A stretch of DNA of 64,000 nucleotides from NCBI GenBank assembly GCA_015200025.1, contig CP054186.1:1426001-1490000 (forward strand). The letters are read 5' to 3'. Below are positions 16,354 through 24,837 of the stretch, in pieces. The position numbers were made by a program, and so were the translations under genes. The notes beneath the pieces were generated by a model. It was not told the DNA's origin, ran no database searches, and saw nothing but the letters and a program-made list of their open reading frames with translations. Source of the DNA: Phycisphaeraceae bacterium (GTDB lineage: Bacteria > Planctomycetota > Phycisphaerae > Phycisphaerales > UBA1924). Position 1 is the first letter of the stretch. Every line of letters starts with the position of its first letter.

Positions 16354-17301
16354 ATGATCGACCGACTTCTCCACACCCCGCCCACCCCCACCCCCACCTC
16401 CATTCCTACTCCCACCCCCTCATCTCGTACCACTCGATCCAGCCGTTCGGTCCCAGCCACTCTGTCCCGCGATCATCCGCTCCGGTGCCGTGCCCACAGC
16501 CGCTGCCCGGGCAAGGGTTTCACGCTCATCGAGGTCCTCGTCGTCGTCGCGATCGTCGCGGCGCTGATCTCGCTGGCGGTCGTCGGGCTCCGGGGCGCCC
16601 GCAAGGCCTCGGCCGCCCTGGCCTGCCGCGCCCACATCCGCAACGCCGCCCAGATCACCCACGCCTACGCCAACGACCAGAAGGGATGGCTCCCTTTCTT
16701 CGCCGACCCCAAGAGCACGCCCGCGTTCCGCAACGCCGGCATGGGCTTTCAATACAACCAACAGGTGCTCTACTGGACGATCCCGCTGCAGGGGTACCTC
16801 TCCCAGCCGCGTGTCGCCCCCGAGCAGTTCTGCCCGTCGAGCGAGCTGTACCTCGACGTATTCAAGCGTGGCCGGCGTGAGGAGCGGCTCGCGCACTACA
16901 CCCGCTCGTTCATCCTGTTCTCGGATTATGAGCTGACGCTGACCGCCGCGTACGACCCGCGTTTCTTCACGCCCGCCGGCGACACCCCGCCGTCCCCGGC
17001 CCGCGCGGTGGCCCTCGCCGAGGCCGCGTATCCGGCACGCAAGGGCTTGTTCGTCGAGCCCCGCCCCGCCCACCGCGGCGAGACGATGGGTCGCCACGAG
17101 AGCCCGAGCCTGTACTACCACGCCGGACGCCGGGGCCCGTTCCACGTCGCCTTCTTCGACGCCCACGCCGAGGAGGTCGACTTCGATCGCCTCACCCCGG
17201 GCCACACCCGCCCCGGCGACACCGCCCTCGATCTCCCCGTCCACGGCACCCCCTCCGGCGTCCTCGGCGACGACCTCAAAGGACGAACACCGACGCCGTG
17301 A
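16354..17301 (+). CDS. Prepilin-like protein with type IV pilin N-terminus
   Basis: 315 residues from ATG 16354 (ATG 16330 and 16339 are in frame). After a Pro/Thr-rich, basic leader of ~50 residues comes a classic prepilin peptidase site: C-P-G-K-G then F-T-L-I-E-V-L-V-V-V-A-I-V-A-A-L, with Glu at +5. The head domain has the planctomycete pattern of solitary type II/IV pseudopilin-like proteins, ending with F-H-V-A-F-F-D-A-H-A-E-E-V-D, the counterpart of the H-x9-DG motif. Such proteins are numerous in planctomycetes and are not part of a pilus operon; the role is unknown. The leader is unusually long. ggaaag before ATG 16354 favours that start. G tracts lie on both sides of the gene. Confidence 0.85.
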   Translation: MIDRLLHTPPTPTPTSIPTPTPSSRTTRSSRSVPATLSRDHPLRCRAHSRCPGKGFTLIEVLVVVAIVAALISLAVVGLRGARKASAALACRAHIRNAAQITHAYANDQKGWLPFFADPKSTPAFRNAGMGFQYNQQVLYWTIPLQGYLSQPRVAPEQFCPSSELYLDVFKRGRREERLAHYTRSFILFSDYELTLTAAYDPRFFTPAGDTPPSPARAVALAEAAYPARKGLFVEPRPAHRGETMGRHESPSLYYHAGRRGPFHVAFFDAHAEEVDFDRLTPGHTRPGDTALDLPVHGTPSGVLGDDLKGRTPTP

Positions 17302-17514
17302 ACCAATACCGGGCACGTATCCTCGGCCACGGTGTTCCACTCGGTCGTCGCCACCATGCCCACCGTCCTCATCTGAACATCCACATTGTGACCACGCGAA
17401 CCTTCTTCCAAGGATGTTCAGAACATGCAACTGGGGGGGGGGGGGGGTGGCAAACCTGTTGAAATGGAAGCCATACTCATCGCCCGGTCGCGATGATTAT
17501 ATAATGCCTTATCG
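17302..17514. other. Convergent intergenic region with AT-rich patch
   Basis: No gene seen. It lies between the stops of the prepilin gene and the permease gene. It contains an 8-base inverted repeat (gaacaccg 17285-17292, cggtgttc 17330-17337), a G15 tract and the palindrome attatataat at 17496-17505, which carries a TATAAT hexamer on both strands but without a matching -35 element. It is far less GC-rich than the rest of the window. Confidence 0.5.
17433..17447. repeat. G15 homopolymer
   Basis: Fifteen consecutive G in the intergenic space downstream of the permease gene. The longest homopolymer noticed in the window; its exact length is the kind of thing sequencing or assembly can misreport. 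Confidence 0.9.
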
Positions 17515-18495
17515 CTACGCGAACCTGGGATCGACCCATCGGCAGAACACGTCCGACGCGAGGTTGAACAGCACCAGCATCGTGCTGTACACCAGCACCA
17601 CGCCCATGATCAGGAACAGGTCCTTCCCGAGCACCGCGCTGACGAAATGCTCGCCCAGCCCGGGCACTCGGAAGACCCGCTCGACGACGAACGACCCGGT
17701 CATCGCGTGCGCCGCCGCCGGCCCCATGTAGCTGATCACCGGCACCATCGCGTTCTTCATCGCGTGCTTGAGGAGCACCGTCCGCTCGGGCAGGCCCTTG
17801 GCCCGCGCGGTGCGGACATGGTCCGACGTCATCTGCTCGATCATGCCCATCCGCGTCAGCCGCGCGATATACGCCGCGAACGGGAGGCTCAGGGTCACCG
17901 CCGGCAACACCATCTGCCCCAGCGTCCCCCACCCGCCGACCGGGAACCACCCGAGCCACACCCCGAAGGCCAGGATCAACACCGCCCCGGTCACGAACGC
18001 CGGCAGGCTGATCCCCACCAGCGCCACGCCCAAGGTCGCCGCGTCCCACCACGACCCGGGTTTCCACGCCCCCACCACCCCCGCCGTTACCCCGATGACG
18101 AGCGCGATGACCAGCGCCGCCGCGCCCAGCGTCACCGACACCGGGAGCGCGTCCCCGACGATTTCGTTGACCGTCCGGTCCGGGTACTGCAAACTCGGCC
18201 CCAGGTCAAAGACCGGCGACGGCTCGCCCCCGTCCGCACGCTCGACCAGCCCCGCCCGCTCCGCCGCCCACCGCGCCCCGCTCGCCCGCCAAAGGTAAGA
18301 CCCGTAAAACCGATCGAACCGGTCAAGGTGGTACCGCCGTTCGAGCGACTCGATCACCGCCGCCGAAGGCCGACGCCCCTCGGGCTTGTCCACCGGGCTC
18401 CCGGGCACCAGCCATGCCAGCGACAACGTCGCCGTGTAGATCGCCAACAGGATCACCGGCAACTGCACCAGCCGACGGATCACCAGCCCTGTCAT
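17515..18495 (-). CDS. Peptide/dipeptide ABC transporter permease, OppB/DppB-like
   Basis: 326 residues with about six membrane spans. The start I-R-R-L-V-Q-L-P-V-I-L-L-A-I-Y is the usual OppB/DppB beginning, and the cytoplasmic EAA-type loop is R-T-A-R-A-K-G-L-P-E-R-T-V-L-L-K-H-A-M-K-N-A. It ends in W-V-D-P-R-F, also typical. A 70-residue stretch between the first two spans (P-E-G-R-R-P-S...L-Q-Y-P-D-R-T) is the family's periplasmic loop. ATG 18495 overlaps the stop of the binding-protein gene as ATGA. No OppC, OppD or OppF follows; downstream is only a poly-G region, so it needs partners from elsewhere. Confidence 0.93.
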   Translation of the reverse strand: MTGLVIRRLVQLPVILLAIYTATLSLAWLVPGSPVDKPEGRRPSAAVIESLERRYHLDRFDRFYGSYLWRASGARWAAERAGLVERADGGEPSPVFDLGPSLQYPDRTVNEIVGDALPVSVTLGAAALVIALVIGVTAGVVGAWKPGSWWDAATLGVALVGISLPAFVTGAVLILAFGVWLGWFPVGGWGTLGQMVLPAVTLSLPFAAYIARLTRMGMIEQMTSDHVRTARAKGLPERTVLLKHAMKNAMVPVISYMGPAAAHAMTGSFVVERVFRVPGLGEHFVSAVLGKDLFLIMGVVLVYSTMLVLFNLASDVFCRWVDPRFA

Positions 18496-20357
18496 CGCTC
18501 CCCCCCTCTCACGCCGCCGCCCGCTCGCTCGCTCACCGTCAACGCCGGCAGCATCTGCGTCTGCCTCGGGTGCGTCGTCAGCCCGCGCACCCGGTGAGCG
18601 TTGAACAGGTAGACCTGCGTGTAATGAAAGACCGGGATCAGCGGCAGATCCCTCTCCACGATCACCCGTTCCGCCCCGGCCAGGGCCGACATCCGATCCG
18701 ACCCTTCCAAGAGACCCGCCGCGTCCATCATCGCGTCGTACGACGGGTTGGTGTAGTTCCGGTCGTTGTTGTTGCTCGTGCTCCGGCTCAGGTCGAGGAA
18801 CGTCGTCGGGTCGCCGTAATCGCCGAACCAGCTCGCCGTCGAGATCATGTACCGACCGCCGCGGACACGATCCGAGAAGACCCGGCTGTCCACCTGCGCC
18901 AGCCGAACCCGCACCCCGAGGTGTCTTTCCCAGTTGCGTTTCAGCGCCTGCGCCACCAAGTCGTGCCCCGCGTCCTTGCGGAACAGTAACTCCAGTTCGG
19001 GCAACCCCACGCCGCCCGGATATCCCGCCGACACCAACTCCGCTCGCGAACGCTCGGGATCAAACCCTAGCCCCCCCGGCGGGTCGTACCCTGTGATCGA
19101 GCCCGGCGGCACCAGCGACCCCGCCACGCGCTCCGACGTCCGCCGGATATCCCTCACCACCTCCGCCTTGTCCACCGACAGCGCCAACGCCCGCCGCACC
19201 CGCGCGTCCGCCAGCGGGTTGGGCCGCCCGCCGTCCGTGGTGGCCGAGCAGTTCAGGTTGAGGAAGAACGTCCCGAAGCTGGGGAACTCATGGATGTGCG
19301 CCCGCGCGTCGTCCGGCAGCCTCCGCACGATCTCCACCTCGTCCAACCCCAACGACCGAAGCCGCGAAACCTCCCCCGCGTGCTCCTCCATGAACGCTCG
19401 CCTCGCCGCCAGCATCTCCGCCCGGTACGGCACCAGCACGTCCGTCGTCCAATCCACGGCCCCCGTCGCGAACGCCGTCACCATCGCGTTCCCGTCCGCG
19501 ATGTTGAGCACCGAGAGACTCCCGACGCCGACCCGCCCGGGTGAATGGTAATACTCGTTCCGCTCGAGCCTCATATCACGCCGGAACCGCCACCGCTCGA
19601 GCCGGAAGGCCCCGTTGCCCACGAACACCGGCGGCTTGGTCCACCCCACGCCCCACCGGACCTCCCCCGTCGCCCCGTCGATCGATTCGTACGACGACAC
19701 CACGCGCTTGGGCAGCGGGAAATACGCCGGGAACGAAACAAACTCAAGGAAGTACGGCAGCGGCCGCTCCAGCTCCACGCGGATCGCGCGATCGTCCAAC
19801 GCCTCGATCCCCACCATCCCCTCGAACGCCCGCAACGCCTCCCCGTACAGCCCGTCCGCGGCGGCCCACCCCGCGGCGCCCCGATCACCCCCCGACGCGT
19901 ACGCCGCCAGCTGCGCCTCACGAACCGCCCGGAACGCCGACACCCCCCGGATCGGCATGAACATCTCCGCGTAGTCCGCCCGGCTGTCGGGGAGGATCGC
20001 CCGACGCCACGCGTACACAAAGTCCCCCGCCGTCACCGCGCTCCCGTCCGACCACCTCGCGTCCTCCCGCACACGGAACACGTACACCCGGCCGCCGTCC
20101 GAGACCTCCGGCATCGACGACGCCGCACCGGGCACCAGCGCCAGGTCCGCCGAGGTCACGTCGGGGACCAGCAGCCCCTCGTACAGCGCCCTCGATACCC
20201 GGATGTCGTGGTTCCACGAGATCCGCGCCGGGTCCAGCGTGTTCACCTCCGCACGCTCCACCACCGTCAGGTCCGCGCGCGGCATCGGGTCGTCCGACCA
20301 GGCCGACCACGCCAACAACCCCACGAGCAGCACCAGCGGCATCAGGACCTTGAGCAC
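18492..20357 (-). CDS. Peptide-binding protein of an ABC importer (SBP_bac_5, OppA-like)
   Basis: 621 residues. An N-terminal hydrophobic segment (L-M-P-L-V-L-L-V-G-L-L-A-W) serves as signal or anchor; no lipobox cysteine is seen. Family signatures follow: D-L-T-V-V-E-R-A-E-V-N-T-L-D-P-A, S-R-A-L-Y-E-G-L-L, W-S-D-G-S-A-V-T-A-G-D-F-V-Y-A-W-R-R, and D-A-R-V-R-R-A-L-A-L-S-V-D-K. The fold binds oligopeptides outside the cytoplasmic membrane and delivers them to the permease encoded next. The first codon here is GTG at 20357; ATG 20342 (five codons on) is equally possible. Longer than the usual 540 residues mainly in the middle. Confidence 0.93.
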   Translation of the reverse strand: MLKVLMPLVLLVGLLAWSAWSDDPMPRADLTVVERAEVNTLDPARISWNHDIRVSRALYEGLLVPDVTSADLALVPGAASSMPEVSDGGRVYVFRVREDARWSDGSAVTAGDFVYAWRRAILPDSRADYAEMFMPIRGVSAFRAVREAQLAAYASGGDRGAAGWAAADGLYGEALRAFEGMVGIEALDDRAIRVELERPLPYFLEFVSFPAYFPLPKRVVSSYESIDGATGEVRWGVGWTKPPVFVGNGAFRLERWRFRRDMRLERNEYYHSPGRVGVGSLSVLNIADGNAMVTAFATGAVDWTTDVLVPYRAEMLAARRAFMEEHAGEVSRLRSLGLDEVEIVRRLPDDARAHIHEFPSFGTFFLNLNCSATTDGGRPNPLADARVRRALALSVDKAEVVRDIRRTSERVAGSLVPPGSITGYDPPGGLGFDPERSRAELVSAGYPGGVGLPELELLFRKDAGHDLVAQALKRNWERHLGVRVRLAQVDSRVFSDRVRGGRYMISTASWFGDYGDPTTFLDLSRSTSNNNDRNYTNPSYDAMMDAAGLLEGSDRMSALAGAERVIVERDLPLIPVFHYTQVYLFNAHRVRGLTTHPRQTQMLPALTVSERAGGGVRGGER

Positions 20358-20426
20358 GCCCCAAGCCTACCACCCGCCGTGGCCATGGTCCCACCGCCCG
20401 CCCTACGCCCCTCGCCGCGACGTGCT

Positions 20427-21572
20427 TTACTGAAGACCGAACCGGGACGCCTGGAACTGGAAGGGCGGCTTGGTCAGCAACCCGCCCGGCCCCGCGATGG
20501 CCCGCACCGCCTCCACGTACCTCGCGTCCTCGAAGGACGACGCCTTCTCCAACTCCGCCTTGAAGTTGGTCTGAGTCACGCCCGTCACGTTCAGGCCGCG
20601 AGCGGCGAAGAACAGCACACCCTCACCCGCCGCCGCCACGTTGATCGCCGCCGCCCGTGAATCCCGCTTCTGCTTCGCCGTCGGCTCGTCGTCGCCCCCC
20701 GAGACCTGCGGCAGCTTCCGCCCCGTGATCTGCTTCGCGACCCACGCGAGCATGTCCCCGCCCAGGCCCGCCGCGTCTACCTTGAGCCGTTCGGGCATCG
20801 TCGCACCGTTCGCCGACAGATCGTCCCGAAGGAACAACCCCGCCCGCACGACCGAGTTGATCACCAGCGCATCCTCGTCGCGGGACTCCATCGTCTTGAG
20901 GCGGGCCGACAGCGCCCGGCACAGCTCGGTGATCCCCGCCGCACGAACGCTCTCGTACCGCTCGCGAGTCACCCCGGCCGCCGATTGCAACGCCCGCGTC
21001 AGCGCGTCCGCGAGCAGTGGGTCCTTCTCGTCGGCGAGCCGGGCGCCCAGCGTCGCCGCCAGCCCCGCCGCCCGATCCGCCGTCACCGCGGGGAACCGCT
21101 CCCGCACCTGGTCCAGCGTCCGCTGCGCCGCCGCGACCGCGCCGTACCGGACCGCCGAACGCGACGAGCCCAGGTGCGCCTCGACGATGTCCAGCGTCTC
21201 CGACGAGGCCACGTCCCCCGCGATCCGCAACGCGTTGATCGCCACCAGGTCGTTCTCGCTCCGCGCCAGGTCCGCCAGCTTCTGACCCGTCAGCTCCGCC
21301 GCGTACGCCTGCCGGAACGACACCGACACGTCGTCCCCGCGGAAGAACATCCCCACCAACTCCGCCCGCGCCCGCCTCACTTTGTCCGGCTCGCCGCCCG
21401 CGATCTCCGGCAGGTGCTTCGACACGTGCTCCCGGATCGCGTCACGCTGCGACGACGTCACGCTCGACGAACTCACCACCTCCGGCGGCAACCCACCAAG
21501 CTGCCCCGACGCGACCGCCGACCACGCCCCGGCCGCCCCGCACACAATCCACTTCACGAGCGTGCGATTCAC
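20427..21572 (-). CDS. Exported helical-repeat (HEAT-like) hypothetical protein
   Basis: 381 residues from GTG 21570-21572, preceded by aaggaaggga. A signal peptide (V-K-W-I-V-C-G-A-A-G-A-W-S-A-V-A-S-G-Q) leads into an all-helical protein with repeated helix pairs such as L-V-A-I-N-A-L-R-I-A-G-D-V-A-S-S-E-T-L-D-I-V-E-A-H-L and R-Y-G-A-V-A-A-A-Q-R-T-L-D-Q-V, the pattern of HEAT or Armadillo repeats. Such proteins are scaffolds; no catalytic motif is seen. It follows the reductase gene after 207 bases on the same strand, and precedes the Opp pair. Confidence 0.8.
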   Translation of the reverse strand: MNRTLVKWIVCGAAGAWSAVASGQLGGLPPEVVSSSSVTSSQRDAIREHVSKHLPEIAGGEPDKVRRARAELVGMFFRGDDVSVSFRQAYAAELTGQKLADLARSENDLVAINALRIAGDVASSETLDIVEAHLGSSRSAVRYGAVAAAQRTLDQVRERFPAVTADRAAGLAATLGARLADEKDPLLADALTRALQSAAGVTRERYESVRAAGITELCRALSARLKTMESRDEDALVINSVVRAGLFLRDDLSANGATMPERLKVDAAGLGGDMLAWVAKQITGRKLPQVSGGDDEPTAKQKRDSRAAAINVAAAGEGVLFFAARGLNVTGVTQTNFKAELEKASSFEDARYVEAVRAIAGPGGLLTKPPFQFQASRFGLQ

Positions 21573-21779
21573 GGTCGTCCCTTCCTTATTCGTGACGCCC
21601 GGCCTCTCGCCGGCACGCCCGTGCCCGACAGTCCTTCGCCCACACACCGCGGGCCATTCATCATAGATCCTGCCAAAGCCCAAACCCTCGCCCGCACACG
21701 GACGGTCAACCTAGCCGCTACCCCGGGCAACGTCAACCCAACCCGATCCCGGATCACACCCCCCCCCGCCTCACACCCT

Positions 21780-22766
21780 TCAGTACACCTCGAGGAAGAC
21801 GCGCCGCGACGGACGGACCTCCTTGTGGATCATCCGGCGGGTCCACACCCCGGGTTCTCCCGCCGACGCGTCCACGCCCACGAACGCGGCCCCATCCGCC
21901 GAACGCCACAGCCCCCTCAGTACGCCCAACTCCATCCCCGCCACACCGCAGACATAGACCAGGGCCCGGCCGCCCGAGAGCACCTCATCGACCGCCGCGA
22001 TCCGCCCGAAGGCATCATGGACATAGCCCGACAGGCGACCATCGCCCGACCACCCCGACTCACGAGACACCGCCGTCACGTACCGGAACCGCCCGCCGCT
22101 CCGGGCTTCCAACGCACGCAGTTGGCCGTCATAAAGCAGGTCCGTGCCGTACGGTGAGCCCATCACCAGCACCGCCCGCCCGCCGTCGCCACGCCCGGGG
22201 TGTTCGCCCTCGGGGAACAGGTCCATCAGCATCCCCCGGAACGGCGCCACCCCCGTCCCGGTCGCGAAAAACACATAGTCGTGCGCCCACGGGTCCGCCG
22301 GGAGCACAAACCGCTTCCCGCTGGGCCCGGTCATCTTCACGCGGTCCCCGGGCTTGAGATCGCACAGGTAGTTACTCGCCACGCCCAAGAACAACCGCCC
22401 CGTCTCCACGTGCTCGTCGATCAACCGCTTCACCGTCGTCGCCACATGACGCCCTTGCCCGTCCTCGCCCCGCGTCGGCGAGCTCGTCGAGTAGAGCCGG
22501 ACCTTGTGCGGCACGCCCCGAGCGTCCACCCCGGGGGGGATCACCCCGAACGATTGCCCGGGCCGGAACGAGCCCTCGAGCCTGGTCCCCGAAACATCGA
22601 AGACCACATGCCGGATAAACCCGGCGGGCTTGCGCCCGGCCGTGCAACGCTCGTTCGAAACGACCACCACCTCCGCCGGGTCGGCGTTGGGGTGCAGGTG
22701 CATCCGGACCTCGGGCATCACCGGACCGGGCTCACCCGACACGGACGCGCCCCCCTGGGCCGCCAC
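21780..22766 (-). CDS. Ferredoxin-NADP reductase-like flavoprotein
   Basis: 328 residues from GTG 22766 (aagggg upstream); ATG 22718 is an alternative start. FAD-binding signatures are present: F-R-P-G-Q-S-F-G-V-I-P-P-G and V-R-L-Y-S-T-S-S-P (the RxYS motif). NADP part: F-A-T-G-T-G-V-A-P-F-R-G-M and V-Y-V-C-G-V-A-G-M-E. The chain ends in V-F-L-E-V-Y, so a C-terminal aromatic Tyr stacks on the flavin as in plant-type FNR, a feature of the PetH group rather than bacterial FPR. It would move electrons between NADPH and ferredoxin or flavodoxin. No partner is adjacent, and no phycobilisome-linker domain is present. Confidence 0.88.
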   Translation of the reverse strand: MAAQGGASVSGEPGPVMPEVRMHLHPNADPAEVVVVSNERCTAGRKPAGFIRHVVFDVSGTRLEGSFRPGQSFGVIPPGVDARGVPHKVRLYSTSSPTRGEDGQGRHVATTVKRLIDEHVETGRLFLGVASNYLCDLKPGDRVKMTGPSGKRFVLPADPWAHDYVFFATGTGVAPFRGMLMDLFPEGEHPGRGDGGRAVLVMGSPYGTDLLYDGQLRALEARSGGRFRYVTAVSRESGWSGDGRLSGYVHDAFGRIAAVDEVLSGGRALVYVCGVAGMELGVLRGLWRSADGAAFVGVDASAGEPGVWTRRMIHKEVRPSRRVFLEVY

Positions 22767-22792
22767 CCCGCCCCTTCAGCGACGCGCGGGCG

Positions 22793-24721
22793 TCACTCAT
22801 CGCCGTCCTCGCCGTCCATCCCGGGCGTCCCCCCGGGCATCATCGCCTTCATCATCCGCTTCATCAGCTCGCCCGACACCTTCTCGAGCGAGTCGAGCGC
22901 CCCCGACTCCACCTCGCCCGTCAGCCCGTCGATGGTTTCGACCAACTTTCCAACCGACCCCGTCACCATCGCCATCATCGGGTCGGACAACTGCTCCGAC
23001 GCGTCCACCTTCCACACGCCCCCGACCTTCCTGAACAGCGTCGGCTCGTCCGCGCCGGTGACCTCCATCGACGCCGTGTCGCCCGTCACCACGATCTCCG
23101 CCCCGCTCAGGTCGTCCACGGACCCGGCCCCGGCGAACATCGCCGCCGGGTTCCCGCCGCCGCCGGCCATCCCGCCCAGGTCGTTCACGCCCTTCCCGAA
23201 CTTCGACTTCATCGCCGCGTCCAGACGCGACATCGCACGGGCCATCGACATCACCGCGTCGAAGTTCGCCTGCCCCTCGGACCCCGCGTAGATCAGCGAG
23301 GCCATCCGGTCCACGTCCGATTCGTCCCCGACCCGCTTCATCTCCGCGAGCAGGAGACGGATCGCCCCGACGTCGTCCCCGTCCGCCACGGGCGCCCCGT
23401 CCCCCGCGTCCCCGCCGCCCGACGCCATCGACACCCCGCCCGCCGACGCCAGCCGCTTCACCAGCGCGTCACGCAGCGTCGCCGTGTCCTCGCCCTTGGG
23501 GTTGACCGATTGGAACTTGGTCACCGCGTCGGCGTACGCCTCACGCGCCCGCTCGTGGAACGCCTTGGCCGCCTCCGACGCCGACTTCGCCCGCTCCGCG
23601 TAGGCGCCCGACTCGGGGAGCCGGTCCGACGACCCCGCCAGCGCCGACATCAACGCCGCGTACGAATCGGACTCGCGCGCCCGGGCCGAGAGCACCTCGC
23701 CCAGCAAAAACTTGGCCCGCGCCCCCGCCACCGTCCCCGCCCCGCCGCGGTCCGACGCGGGCGCCGTCCGGGCCGCCGACTCGCACGCCGACGCCGCCGC
23801 CTCGAACGCCTCCGACAGCTCCTTCCCCCGCAGTTCGTCCAGCTCCGCGGTCAACGCCGCGATCTCCCTGGCGATCTCCCCTGCCTTCTCCGTCGACTGC
23901 CGCTCCGCCAACGCCGCCGAACGCGAACGCTCCGCCAGGCGCTCGGCCTCCCTCCCCAGCGCCGCCTCCTGCTTCCTCAGCTCCTCCACCGCCTGCAACG
24001 CCTGCACCTTCCGCGGCTCGAACAACAACGCGTCCGCCGACGCACGGCCCGCCTCCAGCGTCAGCCCGTCCGCCTTCGCCCGTTCCGCCAGCGAACGCTC
24101 CAGGATCGGCGTCGCCTCCGACAGCGACATCCCGCGCGTCGATTCCTTCAGCTCGATCGCCGCCCGCTCCGCCGCCGCCGATTGGTCGCGCAGCCCCTTC
24201 GCCCGCGCCGTCAGCACCTCCTGCTCACGCCCGGCCTCGGCGCCGGCCTTCGAGGCCGACTCGATCCGGGCCGCCAGCTCGCGACGCGCCCGAGCGATCT
24301 CCTCGAGCCGGGGACCCACATCCACCCGCGACGACGATGCCATCGCGTTGTACGTGTTCCACAACCCCAGCAGGCTGCTGATCCGCGACGACAACCCCCG
24401 GGCACGGTTCTCGATCGCCTCTACCTGCGTCGCCGGGATCGTGCTCTGCCCGAGCTGCGCCGCCGACAGCAGCACCGCCGACGCCGACGACAGCGCGTCC
24501 TTCCCGTCCCCCTTGCTCTTCTGCAGCTCCGCGACCGCCTGACCCAACTTGCGGTTGAGGTACTCCGCGTCGATCGCCGCCGGGGCGCCCCCCGCCGCCT
24601 CCGCGATGGTCGTCCCCGCCGCGCGGATCGACCTCAGGCTCGCCGGCTCCTCGCCGCACGACCCCATCGACACCGCCAAGCCCGACCACAACACCAGCAT
24701 TCCGACCGTGCGCTTCGACAT
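22793..24721 (-). CDS. Coiled-coil lipoprotein of unknown function
   Basis: 642 residues from ATG 24719-24721. The N-terminus is hydrophobic (T-V-G-M-L-V-L-W-S-G-L-A-V-S-M-G-S-C), ending in a weak lipobox whose Cys is followed by G-E-E-P. About 350 residues rich in Ala, Glu, Arg and Ser follow with heptad spacing, a long coiled coil (for example E-E-L-R-K-Q-E-A-A-L-G-R-E-A-E-R-L-A-E-R). The C-terminal third holds a Gly/Asp-rich linker and a small domain with G-A-E-I-V-V-T-G-D-T-A-S-M-E-V, and ends with Met/Gly/Asp-rich sequence. It starts 26 bases upstream of the reductase's possible start and may form an operon with it. No named family. Confidence 0.8.
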   Translation of the reverse strand: MSKRTVGMLVLWSGLAVSMGSCGEEPASLRSIRAAGTTIAEAAGGAPAAIDAEYLNRKLGQAVAELQKSKGDGKDALSSASAVLLSAAQLGQSTIPATQVEAIENRARGLSSRISSLLGLWNTYNAMASSSRVDVGPRLEEIARARRELAARIESASKAGAEAGREQEVLTARAKGLRDQSAAAERAAIELKESTRGMSLSEATPILERSLAERAKADGLTLEAGRASADALLFEPRKVQALQAVEELRKQEAALGREAERLAERSRSAALAERQSTEKAGEIAREIAALTAELDELRGKELSEAFEAAASACESAARTAPASDRGGAGTVAGARAKFLLGEVLSARARESDSYAALMSALAGSSDRLPESGAYAERAKSASEAAKAFHERAREAYADAVTKFQSVNPKGEDTATLRDALVKRLASAGGVSMASGGGDAGDGAPVADGDDVGAIRLLLAEMKRVGDESDVDRMASLIYAGSEGQANFDAVMSMARAMSRLDAAMKSKFGKGVNDLGGMAGGGGNPAAMFAGAGSVDDLSGAEIVVTGDTASMEVTGADEPTLFRKVGGVWKVDASEQLSDPMMAMVTGSVGKLVETIDGLTGEVESGALDSLEKVSGELMKRMMKAMMPGGTPGMDGEDGDE

Positions 24722-24837
24722 CGCGTGCTCCACCAAGCCCTCACCGCCCATCCTCCACCGCCACAACTCGCCGCCCTGACATATCCCTACCGGCCATCCC
24801 GGGCCGGGGGGCCACCACTATACCAACCCACGCCTCC

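Noticed and set aside
17285-17337. 8-base inverted repeat near the prepilin stop as a terminator
   Set aside because: Arms are 37 bases apart and no T-run follows.
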